A DNA stretch of 30,227 nt from a virus, in the IMG/VR virus record IMGVR_UViG_3300033551_000028, positions 1 through 30,227 of that record; one strand, 5' to 3'. Positions 1 to 5,734 of the stretch are shown here, piece after piece (the first letter of the stretch is position 1; each line of letters opens with the position of its first letter). The notes beneath the pieces were generated by a model that was not told the origin of the DNA, ran no database searches, and saw only the letters and a program-made list of their open reading frames with translations. The position numbers and the translations under genes are program-made.

Positions 1-1123
1 GCGGTGTTGCTCTCAGCCGTCGCACGATCGCCACCAGGTCGGTGTCCGGGACAAGCGTCAGATCCGCCGTGCCGGCGACTTCCATTGCGATGGTATCGAC
101 AGCGATCGGGCTGAGGTTCCGAGCGACCGCCACATCCACGATGTCCTGATAGAGCTTCTGTCGCGCTGGGCTCAGCGGCGGCGCTGGCGGTTCGGCCTCC
201 GGGGGCGCGGGCTCCGGCACGGGCGCTGGCTCCGGCGCAGGCGGCGGCGCTGGCGGCGGCGCTGGCGGCGGAGGGGTCGGCTGCGGCGCCGGGGGCCGCT
301 CGGCCTCAAGCCGGCTCGACAGCGCCTCGAGTTTCGACGCTGGCGGCGACGGCGACGCGCCGTCCTCCCCCGGGAGGTCGAAGATCGCGCCTAGCTCCTG
401 CGGCAGCCCCGCCTCGACCGTCTCGTCCAGACTCGCAGCCTGTTGGAGCTCGACCGACGACGGGAGGAACTTCACCATCAAGCGGATGCAGGTCTTGAGC
501 GCCATCGCATCGAAGTCAGTCTGCCACGGCGAATCCCCGCGCTCCGCTGCGCGCGAGAACTTATCTCGGTGCTCTTCCATCTGCTGATGCGACATCACGA
601 TGAACTGCCCGCCGCCGCTCTTGAATGTCGCCACGGCGTAGTACGCGATCACCTCGCCCGGGTCGTGCAGTGTCGGGCTGTGGTAAAGGTCGGGTTTCAA
701 GCCGTAGTTGTAGCTGAACTTGTCGCGCTCGGCCACGGGGTGCGCGTCGATGGTTGCGATCTCGCCACTGTTACGCGCGAGCTTCATCAGGCCCTTGTAG
801 CCCGGGATGACCACAACCTCGAACACGCCGCGTCGCGTGTTCCGAAACGGGATCAGGTACGCCTGCCCGAGCAGCGGATCGGGCTCCAGCCCAAGCTGTG
901 AACAGGTGACGATCGCGCCAGCGAGACTCGTCGGATCACAGTCCAGCAGCTTCGGGGTGCGAAGGATCGCCGTCATCGCCACTCGCGACATGCGATCCGG
1001 TGTCATGTGTCGCGGCAACGCCAGCGCGATTTGCGGCTTGAGCTTCTCGAGCATCGCGCGCACGTTGGCGACCTTCTGCTGCGGAGCGAGCTGCTGCGGA
1101 GGTTTCACCTGCTCGGCGCTCAT
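1..1123 (-). CDS. recT: RecT-family single-strand annealing protein, 3' end cut by window edge
   Basis: RecT-type recombinases coat single-stranded DNA and anneal it to a complementary strand, working with an exonuclease partner in phage recombination. Reading from the ATG at 1123-1121, 374 codons are open to the left edge with no stop seen. Residues about 65-105 carry the RecT signature: LGLEPDPLLGQAYLIPF, then VVIPGYKGLMKLARNSG. The conserved core spans about residues 1-225. A long Pro/Ala/Glu-rich linker follows (about residues 272-316, encoded at roughly 173-305), then a helical segment that continues beyond the window. RecT proteins are usually about 270 residues, so this one has an unusual C-terminal extension. 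A purine-rich ribosome site (GAGGGGG) precedes the start. The gene lies 25 bases after the exonuclease stop, so the two are very likely co-transcribed and act together. Confidence 0.93.
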   Translation of the reverse strand, partial: MSAEQVKPPQQLAPQQKVANVRAMLEKLKPQIALALPRHMTPDRMSRVAMTAILRTPKLLDCDPTSLAGAIVTCSQLGLEPDPLLGQAYLIPFRNTRRGVFEVVVIPGYKGLMKLARNSGEIATIDAHPVAERDKFSYNYGLKPDLYHSPTLHDPGEVIAYYAVATFKSGGGQFIVMSHQQMEEHRDKFSRAAERGDSPWQTDFDAMALKTCIRLMVKFLPSSVELQQAASLDETVEAGLPQELGAIFDLPGEDGASPSPPASKLEALSSRLEAERPPAPQPTPPPPAPPPAPPPAPEPAPVPEPAPPEAEPPAPPLSPARQKLYQDIVDVAVARNLSPIAVDTIAMEVAGTADLTLVPDTDLVAIVRRLRATP

Positions 1124-1148
1124 TGGACGGCCCCCTCACTATCTCAGG

Positions 1149-2033
1149 CTATTTGACTCGTCGCAACACGCGACCGCTCCACTCAGCCACACTGTAGGCG
1201 GGGCGTCGCTCGGTCGCCCAGCGATAGCGCCCGGCGCCGCCTGGGAGCGTCCCCACCACCGCCTCCTTGAGGCAGGCCTTGAGACGCGCCTCGGCCTCCT
1301 CCTTCACTAGAGTCGCCTCATCAATCCGTGTCATCGCCTCCCGGCGCGCCCGATCCCAGTCCAGCGCCTCCTGCGGCAGTGCAACGGCGGTGCCGGGCGC
1401 CTCTTGTCTATAGATAGCACTCAGCAGCGCGTGGTCGGCCGGGAGCACGGCTGGCGGCTCAAGCCGTTGCAAGCGCTCCCAGAACAGCGCCTCACGCTCG
1501 ATCAGGAGGGCGATGAAGCGGTCATCTCGCGGCACGTCGTACCAGAAGAAGCGCTGGCCGCCGATCAGCACGGCGATTGACCCCCAGCTGAGCCCCGTCA
1601 CCGCCAGCTGATGCTGAAACTGAATCAGCACGTACAGCGGCGGCTCGTCACCCCACTCGCCGGTGACGCCGGTCGTCTTGACCTCAAGCAGGCCGTCCGG
1701 CGACGGCGCCACCACCTGACGATCCGGGGTCGCGAGCAGGAAGGCGATGGTTGCGTGTCGAAACACCGCAAACGGGACGTACGGCGCGAGCGTGCGCTCG
1801 GTCACCTCGCTGTACTTCTCGGCGACCACGGGCTCGAGGCGCCGCCCCCACTCCAGCCGCTCGTTATCGGGCATCTCCTCGCTGAGGCCGAGCTTGTCGG
1901 CATAGACAGCAAGCGGGGTCACGAATGGCGAGAGGCCGAGGATCGCCGCCGCGTCACTGGAGCCCAGACCGCTACGTCGCGCGAGGAGCCAACTGGCTCG
2001 GTCGGGGTACACAGTACGAGTGTCGTCAGCCAT
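1149..2033 (-). CDS. YqaJ / lambda-exonuclease family recombination nuclease
   Basis: The product is a 294-residue nuclease of the PD-(D/E)XK YqaJ class. These enzymes resect double-stranded DNA 5' to 3' and feed single strands to a RecT or Bet partner. Visible family motifs are SSDAAAILGLSPF (residues 25-37), EWGRRLEP (61-68, conserved Glu67), the metal-binding set Asp104 (ATPD), Glu117 and Lys119 (LLEVKT), and the helix IQFQHQL (137-143) typical of YqaJ. The start ATG (2033-2031) is preceded by GAGGG at 9 bases. It is the first gene leftward from the divergent control region and is followed at once by recT, giving a standard two-component annealing system. All key residues are present and the length is normal for the family. 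Confidence 0.92.
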   Translation of the reverse strand: MADDTRTVYPDRASWLLARRSGLGSSDAAAILGLSPFVTPLAVYADKLGLSEEMPDNERLEWGRRLEPVVAEKYSEVTERTLAPYVPFAVFRHATIAFLLATPDRQVVAPSPDGLLEVKTTGVTGEWGDEPPLYVLIQFQHQLAVTGLSWGSIAVLIGGQRFFWYDVPRDDRFIALLIEREALFWERLQRLEPPAVLPADHALLSAIYRQEAPGTAVALPQEALDWDRARREAMTRIDEATLVKEEAEARLKACLKEAVVGTLPGGAGRYRWATERRPAYSVAEWSGRVLRRVK

Positions 2034-2070
2034 GAACCGGGACCCTCAAGTTGTCAAATCGCGCCTGACG

Positions 2071-2101
2071 CTACCTATATCATAAGGTAGGCCCATAGGT
2101 A
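2071..2101. promoter_or_regulatory. Candidate operator, nested inverted repeats
   Basis: Two overlapping inverted repeats share one left arm: CTACCT (2071-2076) with AGGTAG (2085-2090), and TACCTAT (2072-2078) with ATAGGTA (2095-2101). The leftward -10-like element falls between the arms, so a bound protein would block leftward transcription of the exonuclease and recT. Binding is inferred from symmetry alone. Confidence 0.45.
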
Positions 2102-2179
2102 AACTCTTTTTTCCTCACAGGCCTACTCATAGTAAGGTGTCTCTATTAAAAGATGCTATATGTAGCGCAAAACAAATGC

Positions 2180-2209
2180 TGGACATTTACTCATGGGTTA
2201 ACCTATACT
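2180..2209 (+). promoter_or_regulatory. Rightward early promoter with overlapping operator-like palindrome
   Basis: TGGACA (2180-2185) and TATACT (2204-2209) are separated by 18 bases, a good sigma70-type arrangement that would start transcription near 2216, upstream of the DUF932 gene at 2270. The half-sites ATGGGT (2193-2198) and ACCTAT (2201-2206) form a near-symmetric site around a GGTTAACC palindrome (2196-2203). This overlaps the -10 and uses the same ACCTAT hexamer as the 2071-2101 repeats. A copy of TACTCAT lies in the spacer and another just downstream. Confidence 0.6.
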
Positions 2210-2269
2210 CCTACTCATGGCGCAGTCACAGACCGACGGCGTGAACCTCTCACATGGAAGGGATCGGAG

Positions 2270-3391
2270 ATGAAAAGCGGACGAACCCTAGTCGAGCTGG
2301 CAAACGAACTGGAGCGGCAGCGTGAGTCACGGCGCGATTTCATTGCGCCCATGGATCGCCTCACGGCGGTCGTCGAGGAGCGGGAGGCCGGGAAGCCGCA
2401 GGTGGCGCTGGCCGGGCTCGGCGACACGGCGCTACCCGTGACGGCGCTCGGGCACGAGCAGCTCGCCAGCGAGCTGGAAATCCCCAAGCGCTACTACGAC
2501 CGCATGGCGACCGAGGCGCCCGCCCTCCTGGCCGAGAACATGAACCACTGGCTCCTCCGCGCGGCCCCCAAGCGGCGGCTCGTGCGAACCCTCGACGGCC
2601 GGGTGCGCGCCTTCCTGAGTGACGCGTACCGCCCGCTCGACAACGTCGAGCTGGCCGAGGCCGTCCTCCCCGTCCTGACCGACATCGGCGCGCGCGTCGA
2701 CAGCTGTGAGCTGACCGAGCGCCGCCTGTTCCTCAAGATCATCCTCCCGTCCCTCAGCTGGGACATGGCCGTGGCGCGCCGTGAGGCGATTCAGCGCGCC
2801 GGCGGGAGCCTCGACGTCTTCATCAAGGAGGACGTCGTGCAGGCCGCGCTGACCATCTCCAACTCCGAAGTCGGCGACGGCTCGCTTCGTGTCGAGGAGT
2901 CACTGAACCGGCTCGTCTGCCTCAACCTCGCCACGGTCTCCAAGACGATCCGCAAGTACCACGTCGGGCGCCGGCACGACGGCTTCGACGAGAGTGTGAA
3001 CGAGCTGCTGTCGACGGAGGCGCGGCAGGCGGACGACCGGGCGTTCTGGCTCAAGGTGCGCGATGTCGTCCGGGGCGCCTTTGACCAGGCGCGGTTCGAG
3101 CGGACGGCGCGGCGGTTTGCCGAAGCCTCTGGCGACCTCATCACGGTGCCAGTCGAGCAGCTGGTCGACGTGACGGCGGTGAAGTTCGGCTTTACCGATA
3201 CGACGCGCAAGAATGTGCTTCAGCACCTCGCGGCCGGCGGCGAGCTGTCGCGGTTCGGCCTGATCAACGCGGTGACCCGCGCGGCCGCTGACGAGCCCAG
3301 CTACGACGTGGCGAGTGAGCTCGAACGAGTGGGCGGCCGGATCATCGAGCTGCCGAAGACCGAGTGGGCGCAGCTGACGAAGGCTGCCTGA
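2270..3391 (+). CDS. DUF932-like phage protein, first gene of early operon
   Basis: The product is a 373-residue protein resembling the DUF932 family found in phages and plasmids, whose biochemical role is not established. Family-like segments are LEIPKRYYDRM (about residues 72-82), the LDGRVRAFLSDAYRPLDN region and the LNLATVSKTIRKYHVGRRHDG region. The start ATG at 2270 is chosen because GGAAGGG (2256-2262) lies 7 bases upstream and because it follows the predicted promoter. The longer frame from 2153 would cross the promoter. It heads the rightward early operon opposite the recombination genes, so a link with early DNA metabolism is plausible but only inferred. Confidence 0.85.
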   Translation: MKSGRTLVELANELERQRESRRDFIAPMDRLTAVVEEREAGKPQVALAGLGDTALPVTALGHEQLASELEIPKRYYDRMATEAPALLAENMNHWLLRAAPKRRLVRTLDGRVRAFLSDAYRPLDNVELAEAVLPVLTDIGARVDSCELTERRLFLKIILPSLSWDMAVARREAIQRAGGSLDVFIKEDVVQAALTISNSEVGDGSLRVEESLNRLVCLNLATVSKTIRKYHVGRRHDGFDESVNELLSTEARQADDRAFWLKVRDVVRGAFDQARFERTARRFAEASGDLITVPVEQLVDVTAVKFGFTDTTRKNVLQHLAAGGELSRFGLINAVTRAAADEPSYDVASELERVGGRIIELPKTEWAQLTKAA

Positions 3392-3404
3392 CCATAGACC
3401 CGGC

Positions 3405-3434
3405 GCAGGGCTCGGGGAACACCCCGGGCCCTGC
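3405..3434 (+). other. Strong GC-rich intercistronic stem-loop
   Basis: GCAGGGCTCGGGG (3405-3417) pairs with CCCCGGGCCCTGC (3422-3434) over 13 positions, with one U-G wobble and an AACA tetraloop. It lies just after the DUF932 stop and before the ribosome site of the next gene. No U-tract follows, so it is not a classical terminator. It may stabilise or process the transcript, or act as a partial terminator. Confidence 0.65.
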
Positions 3435-3459
3435 CGCCTCTCAGACGGAGGGACGTGTT

Positions 3460-3708
3460 ATGAGCCAGAAGAAGCCGCGCGACGGCGAGAAGCAGCAGCT
3501 TGTCACCATGGCGCGTCAGCTGGAGCGGCTGCTGGGGCGCCGTCGGCGGTCGGTGAAACGCCTGACCGAGATCGATGCTGAGATTCGCGACATCAAGAAG
3601 CTGCTGCGCGACATGACCGAGGTGACCACCAGCGACATCTATGGTGACTACAGCCTCGAGCCGAAGGACGAGACGGCCAAGCCCCTGGAAGGAGGGCGAA
3701 CATCATGA
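3460..3708 (+). CDS. Small charged coiled-coil protein, unknown function
   Basis: The product is an 82-residue, highly charged protein not recognised as a known family. Residues about 10-50 form a predicted amphipathic helix rich in Leu, Arg and Glu (LERLLGRRRRSVKRLTEID and onward), consistent with a short coiled coil. The acidic C-terminus follows. The ATG at 3460 is preceded by GGAGGG at 3448-3453, 6 bases upstream. The open frame extends back to 3364 inside the DUF932 gene and across the stem-loop, which argues against a longer start. Its stop overlaps the start of the next gene in an ATGA, so the two are translationally coupled. Confidence 0.75.
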   Translation: MSQKKPRDGEKQQLVTMARQLERLLGRRRRSVKRLTEIDAEIRDIKKLLRDMTEVTTSDIYGDYSLEPKDETAKPLEGGRTS

Positions 3709-4217
3709 AACAGATCGTGCAGATCGACCTGGCTGACGCGGTGGCGCTCCGCACCGGCAGCGCAAATGCCATCGCCTGTCGCATCGCGGACCAGGAGACA
3801 CTCATCACGCTGTCCCCGGAACTGCTCGCCGCGATTCATCTTAACGGGGCGGGGCCGCGGAGCGCCTCACGCGCTGGGCGGCCGCGACGAGTATTTACTC
3901 AGACGTTCAGGGACAAGGTGGTCACGGCAATCAAGAATCGTGACGACGGTGAATCGGTCGCCGCCATCGCGAAACGTCACGGGATTCATCGGACTCTCGC
4001 CCAGACGTGGTTTACTCAGCGCGAGGGGCGGCCGAGTAGCGATCGCGCGAGGCCGGCGACAACCGACGAGCGACGTCGCTATTCAGCCAAATTCAAGGCG
4101 AAGGCGGTCGAGGCGGCGCGAGAGCGTGATGCGGAGTCGGTGGGCGCGGTCGCGAAGCGCCTCGGAATCCCTGACGCGAACCTGCTGCGCTGGATGAAGA
4201 AAGCGGGGGTGAAGTAG
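3705..4217 (+). CDS. Protein with two tandem transposase-type helix-turn-helix domains
   Basis: The product is a 170-residue protein with an N-terminal segment (1-50) of unknown fold and two successive copies of a helix-turn-helix like that of IS3/IS630-type OrfA proteins. Copy 1 is about residues 61-108 (FRDKVVTAI, then VAAIAKRHGI). Copy 2 is about residues 123-168 (FKAKAVEAA, then VGAVAKRLGI and LLRWMKKAG). No catalytic transposase domain or insertion-sequence ends are present, so it is more likely a DNA-binding regulator than part of a mobile element. It is coupled to the upstream gene by ATGA. The duplicated units could contact two half-sites within one polypeptide; its target is unknown. 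Confidence 0.8.
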   Translation: MKQIVQIDLADAVALRTGSANAIACRIADQETLITLSPELLAAIHLNGAGPRSASRAGRPRRVFTQTFRDKVVTAIKNRDDGESVAAIAKRHGIHRTLAQTWFTQREGRPSSDRARPATTDERRRYSAKFKAKAVEAARERDAESVGAVAKRLGIPDANLLRWMKKAGVK

Positions 4218-4219
4218 CC

Positions 4220-4561
4220 ATGGCCGTCACGCGCACCTATAAGGAGCGGAGGCACCGCCCACGGCAGTGCGACATCTGCGGCGAGTCGTATCACCGGCGG
4301 AACCTGATCGAGGGCTGGACGAGCCAGAACGCCGGGCACCGCGCCGGCTGGGGCAAGGCGCTACTGAGGATCTGCACCCGCTGCCAGGGCCCGACGGCGA
4401 CCGTGCGGACGTTCATCATGGCTGAGACGAGTCTCGTGAAGCGCGCAGCTGCGGAGACAAGCCCGGCCAAGCGAGCAGCGGCAGAGACAAGTCCGGCTAA
4501 GCGCGCGGCGGCGACAACCAATCGCGCGGGCGGAGTAGGGCGTGATGCCGTCTCGGGATGA
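4220..4561 (+). CDS. Four-Cys zinc-finger protein with repetitive basic tail
   Basis: The product is a 113-residue basic protein not matched to a named family. Cys17-x2-Cys20 and Cys52-x2-Cys55 form a likely zinc site around a short domain (residues about 12-60). The C-terminal part is three near-perfect copies of AETSPAKRAA followed by a degenerate fourth. This is a Ser/Pro/Lys-rich tail of the kind that binds nucleic acid non-specifically in histone-H1-like proteins; that comparison is an inference from composition. It starts two bases after the stop of the helix-turn-helix gene. An internal ATG at 4418 could give the repeat tail alone. It overlaps the next gene by 17 bases. Confidence 0.75.
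   Translation: MAVTRTYKERRHRPRQCDICGESYHRRNLIEGWTSQNAGHRAGWGKALLRICTRCQGPTATVRTFIMAETSLVKRAAAETSPAKRAAAETSPAKRAAATTNRAGGVGRDAVSG
4421..4510 (+). repeat. Three tandem 30-bp coding repeats
   Basis: Units at 4421-4450, 4451-4480 and 4481-4510 each encode Ala-Glu-Thr-Ser-(Leu/Pro)-(Val/Ala)-Lys-Arg-Ala-Ala. Units 2 and 3 encode identical peptides while differing at several silent positions, which suggests selection on the peptide. Confidence 0.85.
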
Positions 4562-4802
4562 GTGCACCGGCTGCGGGGCGACAGAAGTCGAGCGCCACCT
4601 GGCGGTGGGGCCAGCGCTACTGAGCCTCTGCCCACGCTGCCGTCACGAGCTCCACCGGCTCACGGCCCCACGGGCACCGCGGTCGAGTGACTCCGAGCGG
4701 TGGCTACGACGAGCGGTCGAGGTGGCGATTGAAAAGATGGGGGCCCGAGCTGTGACACCCGGGCCCCCTTGGCGCGATGACCGACGCGGACCAGAGGACT
4801 AA
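4545..4802 (+). CDS. Small four-Cys zinc-ribbon-like protein
   Basis: The product is an 85-residue protein with Cys7-x2-Cys10 and Cys29-x2-Cys32, a compact zinc-ribbon arrangement. A charged helix follows (SERWLRRAVEVAIEKM, about residues 49-64). The start could be the GTG at 4542 or the ATG at 4545; GGAG at 4532-4535 suits either. It overlaps the preceding gene by 17 bases. No family is recognised. The last codons include a strong GC-rich stem-loop, so the C-terminal sequence may be shaped by RNA structure rather than protein function. Confidence 0.65.
   Translation: MPSRDECTGCGATEVERHLAVGPALLSLCPRCRHELHRLTAPRAPRSSDSERWLRRAVEVAIEKMGARAVTPGPPWRDDRRGPED
4739..4768 (+). other. GC-rich stem-loop at 3' end of gene
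   Basis: GGGGGCCCG (4739-4747) and CGGGCCCCC (4760-4768) form a perfect 9-bp stem with a 12-base loop, inside the last part of the 4545-4802 coding region. Only two T residues follow, so intrinsic termination would be weak. It shares the GGGCCC core with the stem-loops at 3405-3434 and 4979-5001. Confidence 0.6.
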
Positions 4803-4839
4803 AGTATAGCCCATGTCCGCTCGAAAGGAAACGAAAAAA

Positions 4840-4995
4840 ATGGGGCAGCCTATGCCGGTTGACACGGAGATGGTGCTGACGCGCCTGCGATGTAAGCGGT
4901 GCGGCCACCGGTGGATCCCGCGGATCGAGATCGTCCGAATCTGCCCGCGCTGTAAATCGGCGCGATGGGATACCCCGCGGGGCCCCCGGCGCTAG
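4840..4995 (+). CDS. Small zinc-ribbon protein
   Basis: The product is a 51-residue protein with Cys18-x2-Cys21 and Cys35-x2-Cys38, and a CPRCKSARWDTPR ending typical of small phage and bacterial zinc-ribbon proteins that are thought to bind nucleic acid. The ATG at 4840 is preferred because AAGGAA (4825-4830) lies 9 bases upstream. An alternative in-frame ATG at 4813 would add nine residues (MSARKETKK) but has a poorer ribosome site. Its stop codon lies within the 4979-5001 stem-loop. Confidence 0.75.
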   Translation: MGQPMPVDTEMVLTRLRCKRCGHRWIPRIEIVRICPRCKSARWDTPRGPRR

Positions 4996-5001
4996 GGCCC
5001 C
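4979..5001 (+). other. GC-rich stem-loop over a stop codon
   Basis: GGGGCCC (4979-4985) pairs with GGGCCCC (4995-5001) around a 9-base loop. The structure includes the TAG stop (4993-4995) of the zinc-ribbon gene and ends just before the next ATG (5008). No U-tract follows. Confidence 0.5.
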
Positions 5002-5007
5002 CACCCG

Positions 5008-5280
5008 ATGATCCTATGGAGCGTCGGTTGCATCGTCGCCACAGCCTGGCTAACCGCCGTCTGGCGACAGGACGGGCCAGCGGCTTTCCTGGTCTATGTG
5101 GTGGGCTATCCCATCGCCGTCTGGCTCTGGCTCGCCATGACGGCGACAGAACAGACACAAGTGAGGAGGAAGCACAAATGCCGAGACATGATACCGAGGT
5201 CGTCCGACTCACAGGCGAACGGCTCGAATGCTCCTGCGGCCACCGGCATGAGGTCGCCGAGTACGCGCCGTCCTTCATGA
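5008..5280 (+). CDS. Small two-helix membrane protein, unknown
   Basis: The frame encodes 90 residues. The first 45 are strongly hydrophobic and aromatic, giving two likely membrane segments (about residues 2-19 and 25-44) with a short polar turn (RQDGP). The remainder is hydrophilic, Ser/Arg-rich and overlaps the next gene by 103 bases in another frame, so it may be a little-constrained tail. The ribosome site is weak (TAGGG upstream of ATG 5008). The competing frame through 4965-5177 is Arg-rich with no clear domain and looks non-coding. No family is recognised. Confidence 0.5.
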   Translation: MILWSVGCIVATAWLTAVWRQDGPAAFLVYVVGYPIAVWLWLAMTATEQTQVRRKHKCRDMIPRSSDSQANGSNAPAATGMRSPSTRRPS

Positions 5281-5372
5281 CCATGGTGGGGATCATGCTC
5301 CTGTGCGAGTGCCCGGACCATGATGTTGACCTCCGGGTGACCAACCGGTCACACGTCACTCGAAGCGAATGA
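5178..5372 (+). CDS. Small Cys/His-rich protein, last gene of early operon
   Basis: The product is a 64-residue protein with a possible metal site made of Cys18-x-Cys20-Gly-His22-x-His24 and Cys43-x-Cys45-x2-His48. The start ATG at 5178 is set by an excellent ribosome site, AGGAGGA (5164-5170), 7 bases upstream. The family is not recognised. It ends inside the 3' end of the convergent late operon, overlapping the last late gene by 17 bases tail to tail. Confidence 0.7.
   Translation: MPRHDTEVVRLTGERLECSCGHRHEVAEYAPSFMTMVGIMLLCECPDHDVDLRVTNRSHVTRSE
5337..5352 (-). terminator. Possible weak terminator hairpin after the late operon
   Basis: GTGACC (5337-5342) and GGTCAC (5347-5352) form a 6-bp stem with a 4-base loop, directly downstream of the stop at 5356 of the last late gene on the minus strand. 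It lacks a T-run, so this is a weak candidate that also lies inside the opposing gene. Confidence 0.3.
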
Positions 5373-5721
5373 TCACCGTCGGCTTGCCACCCTGCCCTGG
5401 CACCACAAGCGGCACCTGGGGGTCGGAGGCGAGGCTCGCCACCCCGGCGCCAGCGGCGTTCGCCCAGACACAGCGGTAGCTCACCGACTGCCCGCTGGTG
5501 ACGGTCCGGTCCACGTAAGGCCACGTCACCGGCAGCGGGATCGCCGGCCCCACCTGCACAAACGGCCCATCGGTGCCCGGCCCTCGCTCGATGCGGACCT
5601 CAGTCGCCACACCCCCCGTGGTCGGCGCCGAGCCGCAATTGACATCGAAGACCGGTTTCGGCTGCGCAGCAGTGAGCGTCGGTACTGCCAGGATCGCGAT
5701 AGTCAACAGAACACGTCGCAT
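5356..5721 (-). CDS. Sec-exported FN3-like protein A
   Basis: The product is a 121-residue protein with an N-terminal Sec signal peptide (MRRVLLTIAILAVPTLTAAQ, likely cut near residue 19-20) and one beta-rich domain with a fibronectin-III-like pattern (VRIERGPGTDGPFVQVG, then VSYRCVWANAAGAG). The start ATG at 5721 has GAGGGGG 7 bases upstream; a longer start at 5742 has none. It follows the next gene by 13 bases as the final gene of the late operon. Its C-terminus (PGQGGKPTVIIRFE) closely matches that of the neighbour (PGQGAKPVVQFRYE), which points to duplication. The role is unknown. Export is unusual for a virion component, so it may act in the host envelope. Confidence 0.75.
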   Translation of the reverse strand: MRRVLLTIAILAVPTLTAAQPKPVFDVNCGSAPTTGGVATEVRIERGPGTDGPFVQVGPAIPLPVTWPYVDRTVTSGQSVSYRCVWANAAGAGVASLASDPQVPLVVPGQGGKPTVIIRFE

Positions 5722-5734
5722 GGTCCATCCCCCT

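Larger units (their letters stand above)
2034..2269. promoter_or_regulatory. Divergent early control region
   Basis: This AT-rich stretch separates the leftward exonuclease/recT pair from the rightward DUF932 operon and holds no convincing gene. It contains a rightward promoter (2180-2209), inverted repeats of the hexamer ACCTAT/ATAGGT, a TACTCATAGTA-centred inverted repeat (2122-2137) and three copies of TACTCAT (2124, 2188, 2212). A leftward -10-like TATGAT lies on the minus strand at 2084-2079, inside an inverted repeat, but no good -35 is seen for it. The rightward frame can be read back to an ATG at 2153, but this would run through the promoter, so that extension is probably not translated. 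The repressor or activator using these sites is not encoded recognisably nearby. Confidence 0.7.

Noticed and set aside
173-305. GGCGCT-rich repeats considered as a CRISPR or regulatory repeat
   Set aside because: The repeats are short, have no spacers, and are explained as codons of a Pro-Ala linker in RecT.
443-1310. Plus-strand frames over the recT gene
   Set aside because: The minus strand carries unmistakable RecT motifs, and the plus frames show no domain.
3894-4019. Two TTTACTCAG copies resembling the TACTCAT elements of the control region
   Set aside because: Both encode Phe-Thr-Gln at similar places in the helix-turn-helix repeats, so a coding explanation is enough and the control-region element differs in its last base.
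4079-5004. Minus-strand frames under the early operon
   Set aside because: They are Arg/Ala/Pro-rich without motifs, while the plus strand shows good ribosome sites and Cys pairs in a consistent order.
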